A stretch of 64,000 nucleotides of DNA, from positions 1 through 64,000 of the forward strand of contig NZ_JDTH01000012.1 in assembly GCF_000710615.1 (NCBI RefSeq), in the 5' to 3' direction. Shown here one piece after another: positions 1-9,337 of this stretch (position 1 is the stretch's first letter; the number at the start of each line of letters is the position of its first letter). The stretch is from Haladaptatus cibarius D43 (lineage in GTDB: Archaea; Halobacteriota; Halobacteria; Halobacteriales; Haladaptataceae). The translations under genes were made by a program, and so were the position numbers. The notes below the pieces were generated by a model. That model saw only the letters and a program-made list of their open reading frames with translations. It did not search any database and had not been told where the DNA came from.

Positions 1-243
1 TCGTTCGGCGTCCCCGCCGTAACGACGACGGCTGGCGATTTCGGAACGCTCGTCGAGGAGTCGGAAGCGGGGCTGGTCGTTCCACCGGGAGACGTCGGCG
101 CATTGGCCGACGCGCTCGTACAACTCCTTGATGACGACAAAAAACGGGCGCGAATGGCCGACAACTCTGCGGCGATGGCAGAGCGTCTCTCGTGGGATAC
201 CATCGCACAGGAGCACCGCGAAATGTACGAATCGCTGTACTGA
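1..243 (+). CDS. Glycosyltransferase family 4, C-terminal fragment (cut by window edge)
   Basis: Only the last 80 residues are inside the window. The reading frame is open from base 1 and ends at TGA 241-243. The fragment has the end of a GT-B Rossmann domain: an acidic stretch with G-L-V-V-P-P-G-D, typical of the nucleotide-sugar site of group 1 glycosyltransferases, then the family's closing helix (S-W-D-T-I-A-Q-E-H). It most likely transfers a sugar from a nucleotide donor in glycan or glycolipid assembly, in line with the glycosylation-type genes that follow. Donor and acceptor cannot be told from this part. Confidence 0.75.
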   Translation, partial: SFGVPAVTTTAGDFGTLVEESEAGLVVPPGDVGALADALVQLLDDDKKRARMADNSAAMAERLSWDTIAQEHREMYESLY

Positions 244-298
244 GTGATTCGAAGACGACAATCTGGCGGTCCGACCGACGGCAAAATAGAAGTTTCAG

Positions 299-1945
299 TC
301 AGTCAGAGACGATACCGTCCGTGACCGATCGGACGGCACGCTTCGTGTGCACCTTCCCGTCGTAGGATGCCAAATCCGGCGACCGCGAATTGGCGAGGAG
401 GTCGGTTCGAACGTCCCCGTCCATTGCGGTCGGAACCGGCGAGCCGAGGAGATGCATCGTCGTCGGCGCGTAATCGGCGAGACGAACCTGCACGTCGGAT
501 TGCGGTTCGACGTCGTCGCCCCACATGTAGAAAATCCCATCCATCTCCGACTCCGACGTGTGGCTGGCCCACTTTTGCGGCTTGACGAGGAACTGATTCG
601 TCTTCATCGTCTGCGGGAACTTCAGCCGATAGGTCGGCTTCGGAATACAGACGAGGTCGGGTCGTGTCTCCGTGTATCTGCCCTCGTACACGTCTTCACC
701 GGGAAGAACCGCTTCAAGGATGGTATCCCCGGTCGCCGGGTCGGCCATTCCGAGAAGCGCTGTTCGAAGTTCGTCGCGGAACGAGTCGTACTTTGACGCC
801 GGAACGACGCCGTCCGAGCCATTTCGACTTCCGTTAATGAACAGTTGTCCGTCTCCAGCGACCGTAAACGCGGTTGTCTCCGACCAGTCGATGTCACCTT
901 GCGAGATGGTGAGCAACCCTGCCATGTCGAAGTCGCTCTCCTCGCCGCTTGACCGTGCGACCATCAGTTTGAGATGGTCGTACAGGTTGGTCTTCTTGAG
1001 CGCCGTTTCAACGGCGTCGAAGAGATAGTTGTAGCCGAACGTTTTGAGCCGCGTCAACGCCCCGGATTCGAGGCTGAGGTAGTCGTTTTGATACAGCCAC
1101 GAGTTCAGATTCACCGCTTTGTACACCGGCCCGTGGCCGTGGTCGGACAGAACCATCAGTACGTCGTCGTCATCCATCGTCTCGACGAGCCACCCGAGAA
1201 AGTCGTCGTACAGCGATAGCAGGTCGAGCGGCGCATCGCCGTACTCGTTCGCAAGTCGATGCTCGTACTTCGGATGTTCCGAATCGAGGAGGTGACCGAC
1301 CTCGTGGAGAAAGATGTCCGGTCCGCTGAAGACGAGGAACATCGCCCTCGCAGGGTGTTCTTCGATAAGGTGTTTGACGACCGCAACCCTGTTCTCCTCG
1401 ATGTGAAAGAAATCCTCGACGTAGGCGTCGAGGGAATCGGCCCCGTCTCCAGGCCCGTAGCCGGTCAGCGGCCCGACTTCGTACTCGTCGACGAGCGAAT
1501 CGATTTCGGATTCTATCGTGTTCGGGTATGTGTGACACGCGCCCGGCGGTGTCGTGATGTGGTCGGAAAGATGAAAGCCGTCCGTTTCCGACGGCGGATA
1601 GCCGGGCATGACGTTCATTACGCCCGTCGGGTAGCCGTTCGCGTCGAGATACTCCCACACCGGAATGGAGTTCTCACGGAGATGTTTCGAATCCGCAAAC
1701 TCGACATCGTACCCGTCGGCGTTTTTCAGAATGAAGTTGTAGATGCCATGGTTACCCGGACTCTTTCCGGTCGCAAACGTGCTCCAAGCCATCATCGACA
1801 ACGGCGGACGAGTGGAGCGTGTGGTTCCTTCGATACCGCCGTCACGAATCTGCGCGAGCGTCGGCAACCTTCCCTCCCGAATCCCCCGGTCAACGAGGGA
1901 CGGCGGTGCACCGTCGAGACCGACGGTGTAGACAGTGCGACTCAT
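299..1945 (-). CDS. AlkP-superfamily phosphodiesterase/nucleotide pyrophosphatase-like enzyme
   Basis: The 548-residue protein starts with V-G-L-D-G-A-P-P and carries T-R-P-P-L-S-M-M-A-W-S-T-F near residue 45, the metal-binding Asp and Ser/Thr nucleophile region of type I phosphodiesterases. Later metal motifs are L-S-D-H-I-T (near 125) and L-S-D-H-G-H-G (near 267). Haloarchaea often keep such enzymes in polysaccharide or S-layer glycosylation loci. A hydrolytic or phospho-transfer role on a lipid-linked or nucleotide-sugar substrate is an inference. Its start overlaps the stop of the upstream 71-residue gene by four bases (ATGA), so the two are probably co-transcribed. No signal peptide is seen, so it is probably cytosolic. 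Confidence 0.8.
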   Translation of the reverse strand: MSRTVYTVGLDGAPPSLVDRGIREGRLPTLAQIRDGGIEGTTRSTRPPLSMMAWSTFATGKSPGNHGIYNFILKNADGYDVEFADSKHLRENSIPVWEYLDANGYPTGVMNVMPGYPPSETDGFHLSDHITTPPGACHTYPNTIESEIDSLVDEYEVGPLTGYGPGDGADSLDAYVEDFFHIEENRVAVVKHLIEEHPARAMFLVFSGPDIFLHEVGHLLDSEHPKYEHRLANEYGDAPLDLLSLYDDFLGWLVETMDDDDVLMVLSDHGHGPVYKAVNLNSWLYQNDYLSLESGALTRLKTFGYNYLFDAVETALKKTNLYDHLKLMVARSSGEESDFDMAGLLTISQGDIDWSETTAFTVAGDGQLFINGSRNGSDGVVPASKYDSFRDELRTALLGMADPATGDTILEAVLPGEDVYEGRYTETRPDLVCIPKPTYRLKFPQTMKTNQFLVKPQKWASHTSESEMDGIFYMWGDDVEPQSDVQVRLADYAPTTMHLLGSPVPTAMDGDVRTDLLANSRSPDLASYDGKVHTKRAVRSVTDGIVSD

Positions 1946-2157
1946 TCGACGTATCCCAATTGTTTGAGACGGTCGTGAACAGCTTCGTCGTCCACCTCGT
2001 CGGCAGTTTCGGCGTCGGTAGTTCGTTCGAGTTCGGTCGCGGACGCAGAGAGTACGTACTCGATGAGGTCGTCCGCGGAGTCGAACCCGTCTAGTTCCGT
2101 CGCAAGCGTCTCATAGCGTGCGTACAGCGCGTCGGTGACAGTGATATCTGTGGTCAT
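1942..2157 (-). CDS. Small acidic hypothetical protein
   Basis: A 71-residue protein beginning M-T-T-D-I-T-V-T-D. It is strongly acidic and predicted mostly helical, with no cysteine, signal or membrane segment. The layout (short beta-like start followed by helices around T-L-A-T-E-L-D-G-F) faintly resembles small CopG-like or antitoxin-like haloarchaeal proteins, but I do not recognise the family. The stop overlaps the start of the AlkP-type gene by four bases, and the GT2 gene ends only 13 bases before this gene begins, so all three probably form one leftward operon. It may be an accessory subunit; this is not shown. Confidence 0.6.
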   Translation of the reverse strand: MTTDITVTDALYARYETLATELDGFDSADDLIEYVLSASATELERTTDAETADEVDDEAVHDRLKQLGYVE

Positions 2158-2170
2158 GATTTCGGAGGAT

Positions 2171-3514
2171 CTAATGGTTTTGCAGTGTGCTGTTCAGCGC
2201 GTGCAGGATAATTGCGGTGAAGCAGGACAAAATGCCTGCAAGTAGCGTGAACGCGGATACGATGGCGAGTCCGAGGGGGAACGTCCCCGACTGCAGGTAG
2301 TTGGAGAACGTCCAATAGCCGAATCCGAGCCCGACGAAAGAACAGAAAAAGCCCGGGACGCCGAGTGACATGATCGGTCGTTCTCGCTCGACCGTCTTGA
2401 GGATGTTCCGAACCAGTATCAGTCCGTGAGAGACTGGATTGTGACTGCTGGCGTCTTCCACATCGTAGTCGATCGTCGTTCCGATTTCCTCGAACGAGTA
2501 GTCGTGGTGGTAGCAGTGATAGAGGACATCCGTACTCGCATCCATGCGATTACCGATTGCGTCGTCGTGCGCGAGCGTTCGAATCGCTCGGTCGCTGTAG
2601 GCTCGAAATCCACTCTGTGTGTCATGAATGCGCGAACGGGGTCGAACGACACCCATACTGAGGTTCGTAAGAAAGTTGACGACGCTCAGCCCGAATCGAC
2701 GGTAAAGCGGCATCTCAGTCTTGGAACCACCGTCGAATCGACTTCCGATAACGACGTCTGCGTCCGTCTCCTGTTGGGTTTCCACCAGTCGTCGGATATC
2801 CGTAGTGTCGTGTTGGCCGTCAGCGTCGAGAATGACGAGGTGATCCGCGCGTCGCTTGTCGGCCTCAGCGAACGCCGTCTTGAGGGCGGCACCGTATCCC
2901 CGATTCGTTTCGTGTTGGACGACGGTGGCGCCCGCGCGGCGCGCCGCGTCGGCGGTGTCGTCCGAACTGCCGTCGTCTACGACGACCACCTCACTTGCGT
3001 AAACCGACGATTCGGCGACGACGCTACTGACGGTGTTCATCTCGTTGTACGCTGGGATACCGACGACAACGTTGGAAGGTTCCTCGTTTGCGTCGAATTC
3101 GGTAACGGAATCGACAAGGGAATCCTCCTCGGCGTGAGAGAGACTTCGCTTGAAGTCGATACGTCGGTCGACGCGAGAGTGATATATCAGGCCGGGAAGC
3201 GAGTTCGCTTCGGCGGCCCTTTGTAACGTGTTCCGTAGCGATTCCTCGTCCGAGGTTAGTGCTGTGTCGGTGACGATGATCGCCCCGAGTCGGCGTGCCA
3301 ACCGGACCGACTCGATACTCGAATTGTCCATGGATACTACCAGCACTTGGCACCCATGCTGATAGGCTCGGAGAATCACACGGACAATCTCGTCACTGTT
3401 GTTTTCAGTCGCTATTACACCGATTCCCGGCTTTTCGTAATCGAGGTCGAACTCGAGTCCGATGTTTGCGGTGGATTTGCGTTCAACTGTTGTTTCTTCG
3501 TAGTTTTTCTCCAT
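2171..3514 (-). CDS. GT2 glycosyltransferase with C-terminal membrane helices
   Basis: From the ATG at 3514 the protein has 447 residues. The first ~150 form an uncharacterised alpha/beta domain (G-I-G-V-I-A-T-E-N-N). A canonical GT-A domain follows: V-V-G-I-P-A-Y-N-E, the V-V-V-D-D-G-S-S-D-D-T diphosphate site and the D-A-D-G-Q-H metal motif. Two hydrophobic segments near the C-terminus (S-L-G-V-P-G-F-F, then L-L-A-G-I-L-S-C-F-T) should anchor it in the membrane. The layout matches dolichol-phosphate glucosyl/mannosyltransferase-like enzymes that load a sugar on a polyprenyl carrier. A 16-residue longer start (3562) is possible but its sequence looks non-coding. Donor and acceptor are unknown. 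Confidence 0.85.
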   Translation of the reverse strand: MEKNYEETTVERKSTANIGLEFDLDYEKPGIGVIATENNSDEIVRVILRAYQHGCQVLVVSMDNSSIESVRLARRLGAIIVTDTALTSDEESLRNTLQRAAEANSLPGLIYHSRVDRRIDFKRSLSHAEEDSLVDSVTEFDANEEPSNVVVGIPAYNEMNTVSSVVAESSVYASEVVVVDDGSSDDTADAARRAGATVVQHETNRGYGAALKTAFAEADKRRADHLVILDADGQHDTTDIRRLVETQQETDADVVIGSRFDGGSKTEMPLYRRFGLSVVNFLTNLSMGVVRPRSRIHDTQSGFRAYSDRAIRTLAHDDAIGNRMDASTDVLYHCYHHDYSFEEIGTTIDYDVEDASSHNPVSHGLILVRNILKTVERERPIMSLGVPGFFCSFVGLGFGYWTFSNYLQSGTFPLGLAIVSAFTLLAGILSCFTAIILHALNSTLQNH

Positions 3515-3757
3515 AGTGAGGGACTCCGTACTCGCTTGACGGGGGGGTGAGCGAATTTGCAATCATTTATCCTTGTGATTTATCGCTGAATAGACCTGCG
3601 TATTTACTGTGAAATTCTATTCATCACAGATAATTCTATAATTTGTAGGAATAAGTATTTTTTTAGCGTTTTAATATAAAATATAATTTACTGTAAATAT
3701 ATCACATGTCCTCCTGCTTCAAAAATTCTCATATAGGTACTTAGTACATATTTAATT

Positions 3758-4678
3758 GTGGTTAAAAATAATATCGCGGGACATGATATTCTAGTGACCG
3801 GTGGCGCAGGTTTTATCGGAAGTCACATCGCAGAGCGCCTTGCTGATTCCAACCGCGTCCGCATCCTCGACAACCTTTCCAGTGGCACCGTGAGTAACGT
3901 CCCCGAAGGCACGGAACTGTACGAAGGAGATGTGTGCGACCCCGAAACGGTTAAATCGGCTACCGACGGTGTCGACATTATCTTTCACGAAGCCGCAGTC
4001 GTGAGCGTGGCTGAATCAATCAAAGACCCGACGCAGTGTCACCGTGTTAGCGTCAACGGGACGCTCAACGTCTTCGAACAGGCCCGCGCCAACGACGCGC
4101 GGGTCGTCCTCGCATCGAGCGCCGCCATCTACGGGGATCCTGAAACAGTACCAGTCCCCGAGTGTGCGCAGAAAGACCCCAACTCACCGTACGGAATCAG
4201 CAAACTGACGGTCGATCAGTACGCACAGCGATATCGAGAACTGTACGGTGTCGAGACCGTCTCGCTCCGTTATTTCAACGTCTACGGCCCCGGACAGGTC
4301 GCGGGCGACTACAGCGGCGTCATCAGTGTGTTCCTTGATCAATCCCAGCGCGGCGAACCGCTCACCGTCCACGGGGAAGGAACGCAGACGAGGGATTTCG
4401 TCCACGTTGACGACGTCGTACAGGCCAACCTCCTCGCCGCCACCACCGACCACGTCGGCGAAGCGTACAATATCGGCACGGGGACGCGAATCAGCATCGA
4501 CGAACTCGCGCGAACGGTGCGAAACGTGTCCGATTCTCCATCGGACATAACGCACACGGAACCGCGAGACGGGGACATCGAACACAGCGGTGCCGACATC
4601 ACGAAAGCGCAGAAACAACTCGGATATCGACCGACCGTTGAACTCGGTGACGGACTCGCCGACATGATGAGCGCGTAA
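3758..4678 (+). CDS. NAD-dependent sugar-nucleotide epimerase/dehydratase (GalE-like)
   Basis: A 306-residue short-chain dehydrogenase of the extended type, starting at GTG. The Rossmann motif G-G-A-G-F-I-G-S-H lies near residue 15. The catalytic S-S-A-A-I-Y and Y-G-I-S-K (Tyr-x3-Lys) follow near residues 115-150, then S-L-R-Y-F-N-V-Y-G-P-G-Q, typical of UDP-glucose 4-epimerase-like enzymes. It probably interconverts nucleotide sugars for the glycosyltransferases around it. It is divergent from the GT2 gene, with a 243-base A+T-rich spacer (3515-3757) that must hold both promoters. The exact substrate (UDP-glucose or another hexose) cannot be read from the motifs. Confidence 0.88.
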   Translation: MVKNNIAGHDILVTGGAGFIGSHIAERLADSNRVRILDNLSSGTVSNVPEGTELYEGDVCDPETVKSATDGVDIIFHEAAVVSVAESIKDPTQCHRVSVNGTLNVFEQARANDARVVLASSAAIYGDPETVPVPECAQKDPNSPYGISKLTVDQYAQRYRELYGVETVSLRYFNVYGPGQVAGDYSGVISVFLDQSQRGEPLTVHGEGTQTRDFVHVDDVVQANLLAATTDHVGEAYNIGTGTRISIDELARTVRNVSDSPSDITHTEPRDGDIEHSGADITKAQKQLGYRPTVELGDGLADMMSA

Positions 4679-4733
4679 ACCGGTCGGCGAACGTTTTACT
4701 TTTTTTGCTTCCCCGCCTCCTTCCCGCGGGCGG

Positions 4734-6356
4734 TTAGCACCGTGTGCTCCCCGAGACGAGGACGAGCGGGTCGTCGCTACTGACCGTGTAAACGACGTTT
4801 CGTCGTTCGACCAATCGGTCGTATTGCGTCGCGTTGACCGTGGCCGGTGACGCTGGAAACAGTTGTGCGCCGACCGTCGTCCACGACCGCTGTGCGACGA
4901 CCGGACAGTTCGGCGGCGCGGTTCCACCCCGCAACCATTCGTAAATCGGCGTGTATCGAGCATCAGTACCCGTGTAATAGTTCGTGGCTAAAATGGCGAT
5001 GTGGCCATCGCTCGCCCACTGGCCCGGAACGTGGTTCGAGGTGAACGTCGCGGTTTGCAGTTCCGCGGGCGTCACCGTCGGCTGTGCGGGCGTGGCGCGA
5101 AGCCCCGCAAACGCGAGCGGCGAGCTGACGACGAGACAGAGGAGCAGGAGGGGCACAGCGGCACGTCGAAGCCGTCGATAGCCGGACGACTGACTCGTCC
5201 GCCGGAAACCGATATCCACGGCCGCCAGTGCCGCGAGAATGGCGACCGAAAGGTGCAGATAAATCTGTCCGCGAGCGGCGATGTCCTGATACTCGACGGT
5301 CGGATTTCCACTCAAGGCGAACCCGACGAGAACAATAGGAGCGAACAGGAGCGCGGTCGCAACGCTACTCTCCCGACCCGTCACGTATGGGAGTCCCCAG
5401 ACGGCCACGAATCCGACAAGCAACAGCGGTGCGGTCAGCGCCACCGCGAGCGGTTCCGTGCTTGCGGTCCCGGGGAATACCGGGAGGAACAAGTTGGCGA
5501 GGAAGACGAGCGCGCCGCCGACGAGTATCGCGCTTGGGACGACGCGTTGGATGGTTGGCGTCGTCGTCGGAAGCCAGACGAGCAGTGCCACAAGGACGAT
5601 TCCCCACGCAACGAACAGGCCGGGAAGGGCTGTCAATCGCCCAACTTCGTTGAGTCCGGCGATAGCGTAGTAGCTTCCGAGATACGCCCAGAAGCCGACG
5701 AGGATGCCGCCGCCGAGAACCCCGCCGCGAGCGGTCGGACGAAAGAGGAACGAGACGAATATCGCCGTTACAACCAGCGCGCCGACCATCGACGCCAAGT
5801 TATGCGTGATCGGGAGGAGGCCAACGAGCAGTATCGAGAAACCCGCCCACCCGAAACGGGCGGTGTGGACCGTTCGGTGGAACGCAAGCGCGAGCAAAAC
5901 GACGAAGAGCAAACCGAGTCCTTCGCTGGTGACCGCGACTGACCGACCGAGATAGATTCCCTCGACTGCGAGGAAGAGCCCGGCGAGAATCGCCGTTCGT
6001 CCGACGTGCGCTCCCGTCCAGCCGAGTCGTTCCGCGAATCGTCGTGCGATAGCGGCGACAACGAGGCAGGGAACGGCCCCGATGACCGCGATGAGCGGCT
6101 GTGCGATGACGATCGGGCGAACGCCGGTCATCGTACTCGCCGCGGCCACGAACGTGGTGAACGCGTACTCGTCAGGATTCAATTTCGACCGGGCGGGGAA
6201 GTGGCCCTGTGCGATGGTCTCCTGTGCGAGCGCAACGAAGTGGAACCCGTCGAGATTGTACGGGAGCGGCGTCCAGTATAGCGGTAGCGTCCGCACTGCG
6301 ACCGCGACGGCGAAGACAGCGAGCGCGCCGACGACTAACGGTCGTCGGTCACTCAT
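4734..6356 (-). CDS. Multi-pass membrane protein, GT-C/oligosaccharyltransferase-like
   Basis: I choose the ATG at 6356 (M-S-D-R-R), which has GGAG eight bases upstream and overlaps the upstream permease stop by eight bases; that gives 540 residues. The frame stays open to 6497, but the extra part is Arg/Cys-rich and shadow-like. There are about a dozen hydrophobic segments, then a soluble C-terminal domain ending V-V-Y-T-V-S-S-D-D-P-L-V. The first external loop (N-L-D-G-F-H-F) holds an acidic residue in the position typical of GT-C lipid-sugar-dependent transferases. A role in moving or building surface glycans is inferred. A paralogous C-terminus occurs at 63839-64000. Confidence 0.72.
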   Translation of the reverse strand: MSDRRPLVVGALAVFAVAVAVRTLPLYWTPLPYNLDGFHFVALAQETIAQGHFPARSKLNPDEYAFTTFVAAASTMTGVRPIVIAQPLIAVIGAVPCLVVAAIARRFAERLGWTGAHVGRTAILAGLFLAVEGIYLGRSVAVTSEGLGLLFVVLLALAFHRTVHTARFGWAGFSILLVGLLPITHNLASMVGALVVTAIFVSFLFRPTARGGVLGGGILVGFWAYLGSYYAIAGLNEVGRLTALPGLFVAWGIVLVALLVWLPTTTPTIQRVVPSAILVGGALVFLANLFLPVFPGTASTEPLAVALTAPLLLVGFVAVWGLPYVTGRESSVATALLFAPIVLVGFALSGNPTVEYQDIAARGQIYLHLSVAILAALAAVDIGFRRTSQSSGYRRLRRAAVPLLLLCLVVSSPLAFAGLRATPAQPTVTPAELQTATFTSNHVPGQWASDGHIAILATNYYTGTDARYTPIYEWLRGGTAPPNCPVVAQRSWTTVGAQLFPASPATVNATQYDRLVERRNVVYTVSSDDPLVLVSGSTRC

Positions 6357-9333
6357 CGGCATCATCTCCTGACGCCGCACGACGCTCGCGTGCTGGCGTC
6401 TCGACGAGCAGTGGTGCGGGAGCACCCGCCAGGAGCGATTTCGCCACGACGAACACGCTGACAAGCAACAGGCCGAAACATCCAGCGACGACGCCAATGA
6501 TGACCGGTGCGGTCACGCTCGGCGCGGCCCGAACGCCGTAGAAGACGAGCTGTCCACTTCGGGAGAGAGCGACGACGACCAGGGTCGCGACACCGAGTGC
6601 ACCGCTCACAGCGACGACACCCACTTTGAGTGCGTCTTCGAGGAGCAAGGAAAGAACGCGCTTGTGTGAGGCACCTGTGGCTCGGCGGATGCCGATACTC
6701 CGTCGATGGGAGTGAACGACGTACGCGACCGTCGCGGTCGTACCGCCGACGGTCATCGCTCCCGCGAGACAGAGGACAACGACGACGAGGAGAGACAGAT
6801 TACCGAACACCGTCCGAACGGCAGTTCCTATCGCCGACGTCCCCTCGGCACCGCCGCTTGCAACCGCAGCAACGACTCGCTCGTCGCCAGAGACGACGTA
6901 TTTCGTCTGCGCCAATGTGCGACCGTCGGCGGTCGCCGTAAGCTGGTGACTTCCCGGTGATTTCCGATCAAGTCGGACGACTACCGGTCGGCGCGCGCCG
7001 GGCGAAAGTGTGAGAGTTCGGCGGTGCGTTTCGGTTCCGTCGACGAGTTCGACAGTTCGCTGGAGCGTCTCGTTCCACGGATTGTACAGCGTGAGACGGG
7101 CGCTTGGGCGCGTCAGTATACCGGGGTTCTTCGGCTCGACTCGGAATCGCGAGGAGAGCGTTCGATCGGCCTGTTCCGAAACGAGCACCTCCTGCGTCGT
7201 CTCCTTGTTCCCATGTTCGACCTGAACGGTTGTCGGCCCAGTCGCCGCGAATCGAACCCGGACTCGTCCGTTTCCATCGGTTCGAACCGTTTCGTTCCCG
7301 ACGGAAACACTCGCGTTTTCGATGGCGGCACCGGTCGCATTGACCACTCTGACAAGCGGCGTGCTACCGGGCGGTGCGCGCTTCGGAACACCACGGACGG
7401 CAATGGAATCTCGTGCGGCGACGGAGACTGGTTGTCGGTACGACCCGACTCTGAGCGTGAACGTTCCAGTCCGGTTGGTCGGTATCTGCGCCGTCACCGT
7501 GATGCGTTCGTTGGCCTTGACCGAGGTCGTAACCGAATCCGAGTACGCTCCAAACCGTATCGGTATCGTTCGCGTTGCGGTTCCCGTGCCGAAATTTTTG
7601 AGGTGGATTTGAGCAGTCATGGTGTTGTCTGCGGTGACCGTCGAAGGAGTGGTAACGTCAAGAACGGCGACCGAGTTCCGAGCGTCGAACTGTTCGGTGG
7701 AGTTCGCGGTTCGAATTAGGTGTACCCGTCCCTGCTCAACCCTCGAAAGGTGCCGTGCGACCGGGAGCGAAACGAGGAGTTGGTCGTCGAGGGTGCCGGT
7801 GGCGGAGTACATGCCGACGACGCGAACCCGCGCGACCGCCGTGTCCGTACTCCCCCCGACCGTGAGCGTCTCATTGAGTTCGATGTTGAGGGTTCGTGCG
7901 AGGTCGGCACCGACGACCGCTTCGTCCGCGTGCTGTGGTCGTTGACCCGATTCCAGCGTTGCGCCCGAAACGTTCTCGAACGACGAGTAGTCCGCGCCGC
8001 GGACGAGCATCGGTTGCCCTTCGTGAACCGTAAACGAGAGTATTTCGGGGCTCGCGCTCATCCCCTGTTTTCGAAGGACGTTCGCGTACTCTGCCGGAAT
8101 TTTGCTTGCGATGGGATGTGCGGCGTTCGGGTCGGAAATCGTGGTTCCGCTTGTTGTCGTCGATGTGGCGACGACGGTGCCGACCGAGGCAACCAGAATC
8201 ACGGCGGTCACGAACACAGCGAGCGTTCCAAGACTTGGGACGAGAAGCCGCCAGTCGAGCACGCTGAGCGACCCGAGATCCCTGTTTCGAGACGGTATTC
8301 GAACGGATTTTCTCCCGTTTGGGAGGCTATCGGCCCGCGCCGGTAACCGTTGGACAGCGGGACGAACTGCGAGAACGCCCGCCACCACGCCGATGACGAC
8401 GATGCCCGCGTACATCGGGAGGAGGACACTGGCGAGTCGAGTCGTTACCCGCGTCTGGAGCGACGTCGGAACGCCCGCCGAGACGCCAATGCTCACTGCG
8501 ACGTTCGTGAGAATGACACCGGCGGCGTAGCCGAGAAGCGTCCCCACGAGCGCGAGCGCTCCGGTTCGCGCTCCAAACAGGAGGACGAGGCTCCGTCGTG
8601 ACCCTCCCGTAGACCGAATGACCCGGATGGCTCGGAGCCGGTCACGGACGGTCATCCGAGTGATACCGAACACGACCACACCGACGATGATTCCGACCCC
8701 GATGGCCATCATCTGGAGGACGGAAAGAACATGCTGCGTCCCGATTACGAAAAACGAAAATGCGGAGCGAAGGGGCGTTCCGCCGCCGTTGGACGAGGAC
8801 GGCGGTTCGACGACGAATGCGCCGGTCACGCCGAACCGCTCAACTGTTTCGGTCGAAGCGGTGTACCAGTGCGGCGGAAAGATTCCGTTCGACCGATTCT
8901 GCGGAACTACCTGTACGGTTCGGCGAGCGTTTGTGCCCGCGAGAGTTCGGTTCGTCGGTGCTCGGATGCTCTCGAGGGCGACCCCGTTTTGGGGCGGCGA
9001 CGCTATCGCAATCGACGTTCGGTTCCGAAATTCGCGTGTAGTGTCGGACGGCACTCCGACTACGTAGGCGTCGGTATCATTGGGCTCCGTGACGACCGCG
9101 ACGGGAACGACGAGCGCGTCGTCGCCGTTCGACGCTTGTGCTGACGCCATCGACTCGTAGTAGATCGCCTGTCCGTTCACGTCGTACTCGTCGGCGATGG
9201 CCGCGGTCTGTGCCCCCATGGCTCCGACGACCAGCGTCGTTCCGGTAAGAAACGCGACGGTCGTCGCAATGACAACGATGGCCAACGAGTCCCGTCGTGA
9301 CCACCGCGTGAGCAACAGTCGTCGGTACCCCAT
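6349..9333 (-). CDS. FtsX/MacB-like ABC permease, ~1000 residues, with extracellular Ig-like section
   Basis: A 994-residue protein. An N-terminal helix (A-I-V-V-I-A-T-T-V-A-F-L) is followed by an extracellular domain, an FtsX-type block of three helices (V-G-I-I-V-G-V-V-V-F-G-I), a fourth helix, a long extracellular portion and a final FtsX block near 870-990. The extracellular portion contains CARDB/Ig-like strands (R-V-V-N-A-T-G-A-A-I-E-N-A-S-V). MacB/LolCDE-type permeases act mechanically on envelope substrates rather than pumping ions. It lies four bases after the DUF1616 gene and overlaps the GT-C-like gene, so the three are one operon. The closest ATPase is at 13837, on the opposite strand. 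Confidence 0.82.
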   Translation of the reverse strand: MGYRRLLLTRWSRRDSLAIVVIATTVAFLTGTTLVVGAMGAQTAAIADEYDVNGQAIYYESMASAQASNGDDALVVPVAVVTEPNDTDAYVVGVPSDTTREFRNRTSIAIASPPQNGVALESIRAPTNRTLAGTNARRTVQVVPQNRSNGIFPPHWYTASTETVERFGVTGAFVVEPPSSSNGGGTPLRSAFSFFVIGTQHVLSVLQMMAIGVGIIVGVVVFGITRMTVRDRLRAIRVIRSTGGSRRSLVLLFGARTGALALVGTLLGYAAGVILTNVAVSIGVSAGVPTSLQTRVTTRLASVLLPMYAGIVVIGVVAGVLAVRPAVQRLPARADSLPNGRKSVRIPSRNRDLGSLSVLDWRLLVPSLGTLAVFVTAVILVASVGTVVATSTTTSGTTISDPNAAHPIASKIPAEYANVLRKQGMSASPEILSFTVHEGQPMLVRGADYSSFENVSGATLESGQRPQHADEAVVGADLARTLNIELNETLTVGGSTDTAVARVRVVGMYSATGTLDDQLLVSLPVARHLSRVEQGRVHLIRTANSTEQFDARNSVAVLDVTTPSTVTADNTMTAQIHLKNFGTGTATRTIPIRFGAYSDSVTTSVKANERITVTAQIPTNRTGTFTLRVGSYRQPVSVAARDSIAVRGVPKRAPPGSTPLVRVVNATGAAIENASVSVGNETVRTDGNGRVRVRFAATGPTTVQVEHGNKETTQEVLVSEQADRTLSSRFRVEPKNPGILTRPSARLTLYNPWNETLQRTVELVDGTETHRRTLTLSPGARRPVVVRLDRKSPGSHQLTATADGRTLAQTKYVVSGDERVVAAVASGGAEGTSAIGTAVRTVFGNLSLLVVVVLCLAGAMTVGGTTATVAYVVHSHRRSIGIRRATGASHKRVLSLLLEDALKVGVVAVSGALGVATLVVVALSRSGQLVFYGVRAAPSVTAPVIIGVVAGCFGLLLVSVFVVAKSLLAGAPAPLLVETPARERRAASGDDADE

Positions 9334-9337
9334 GATG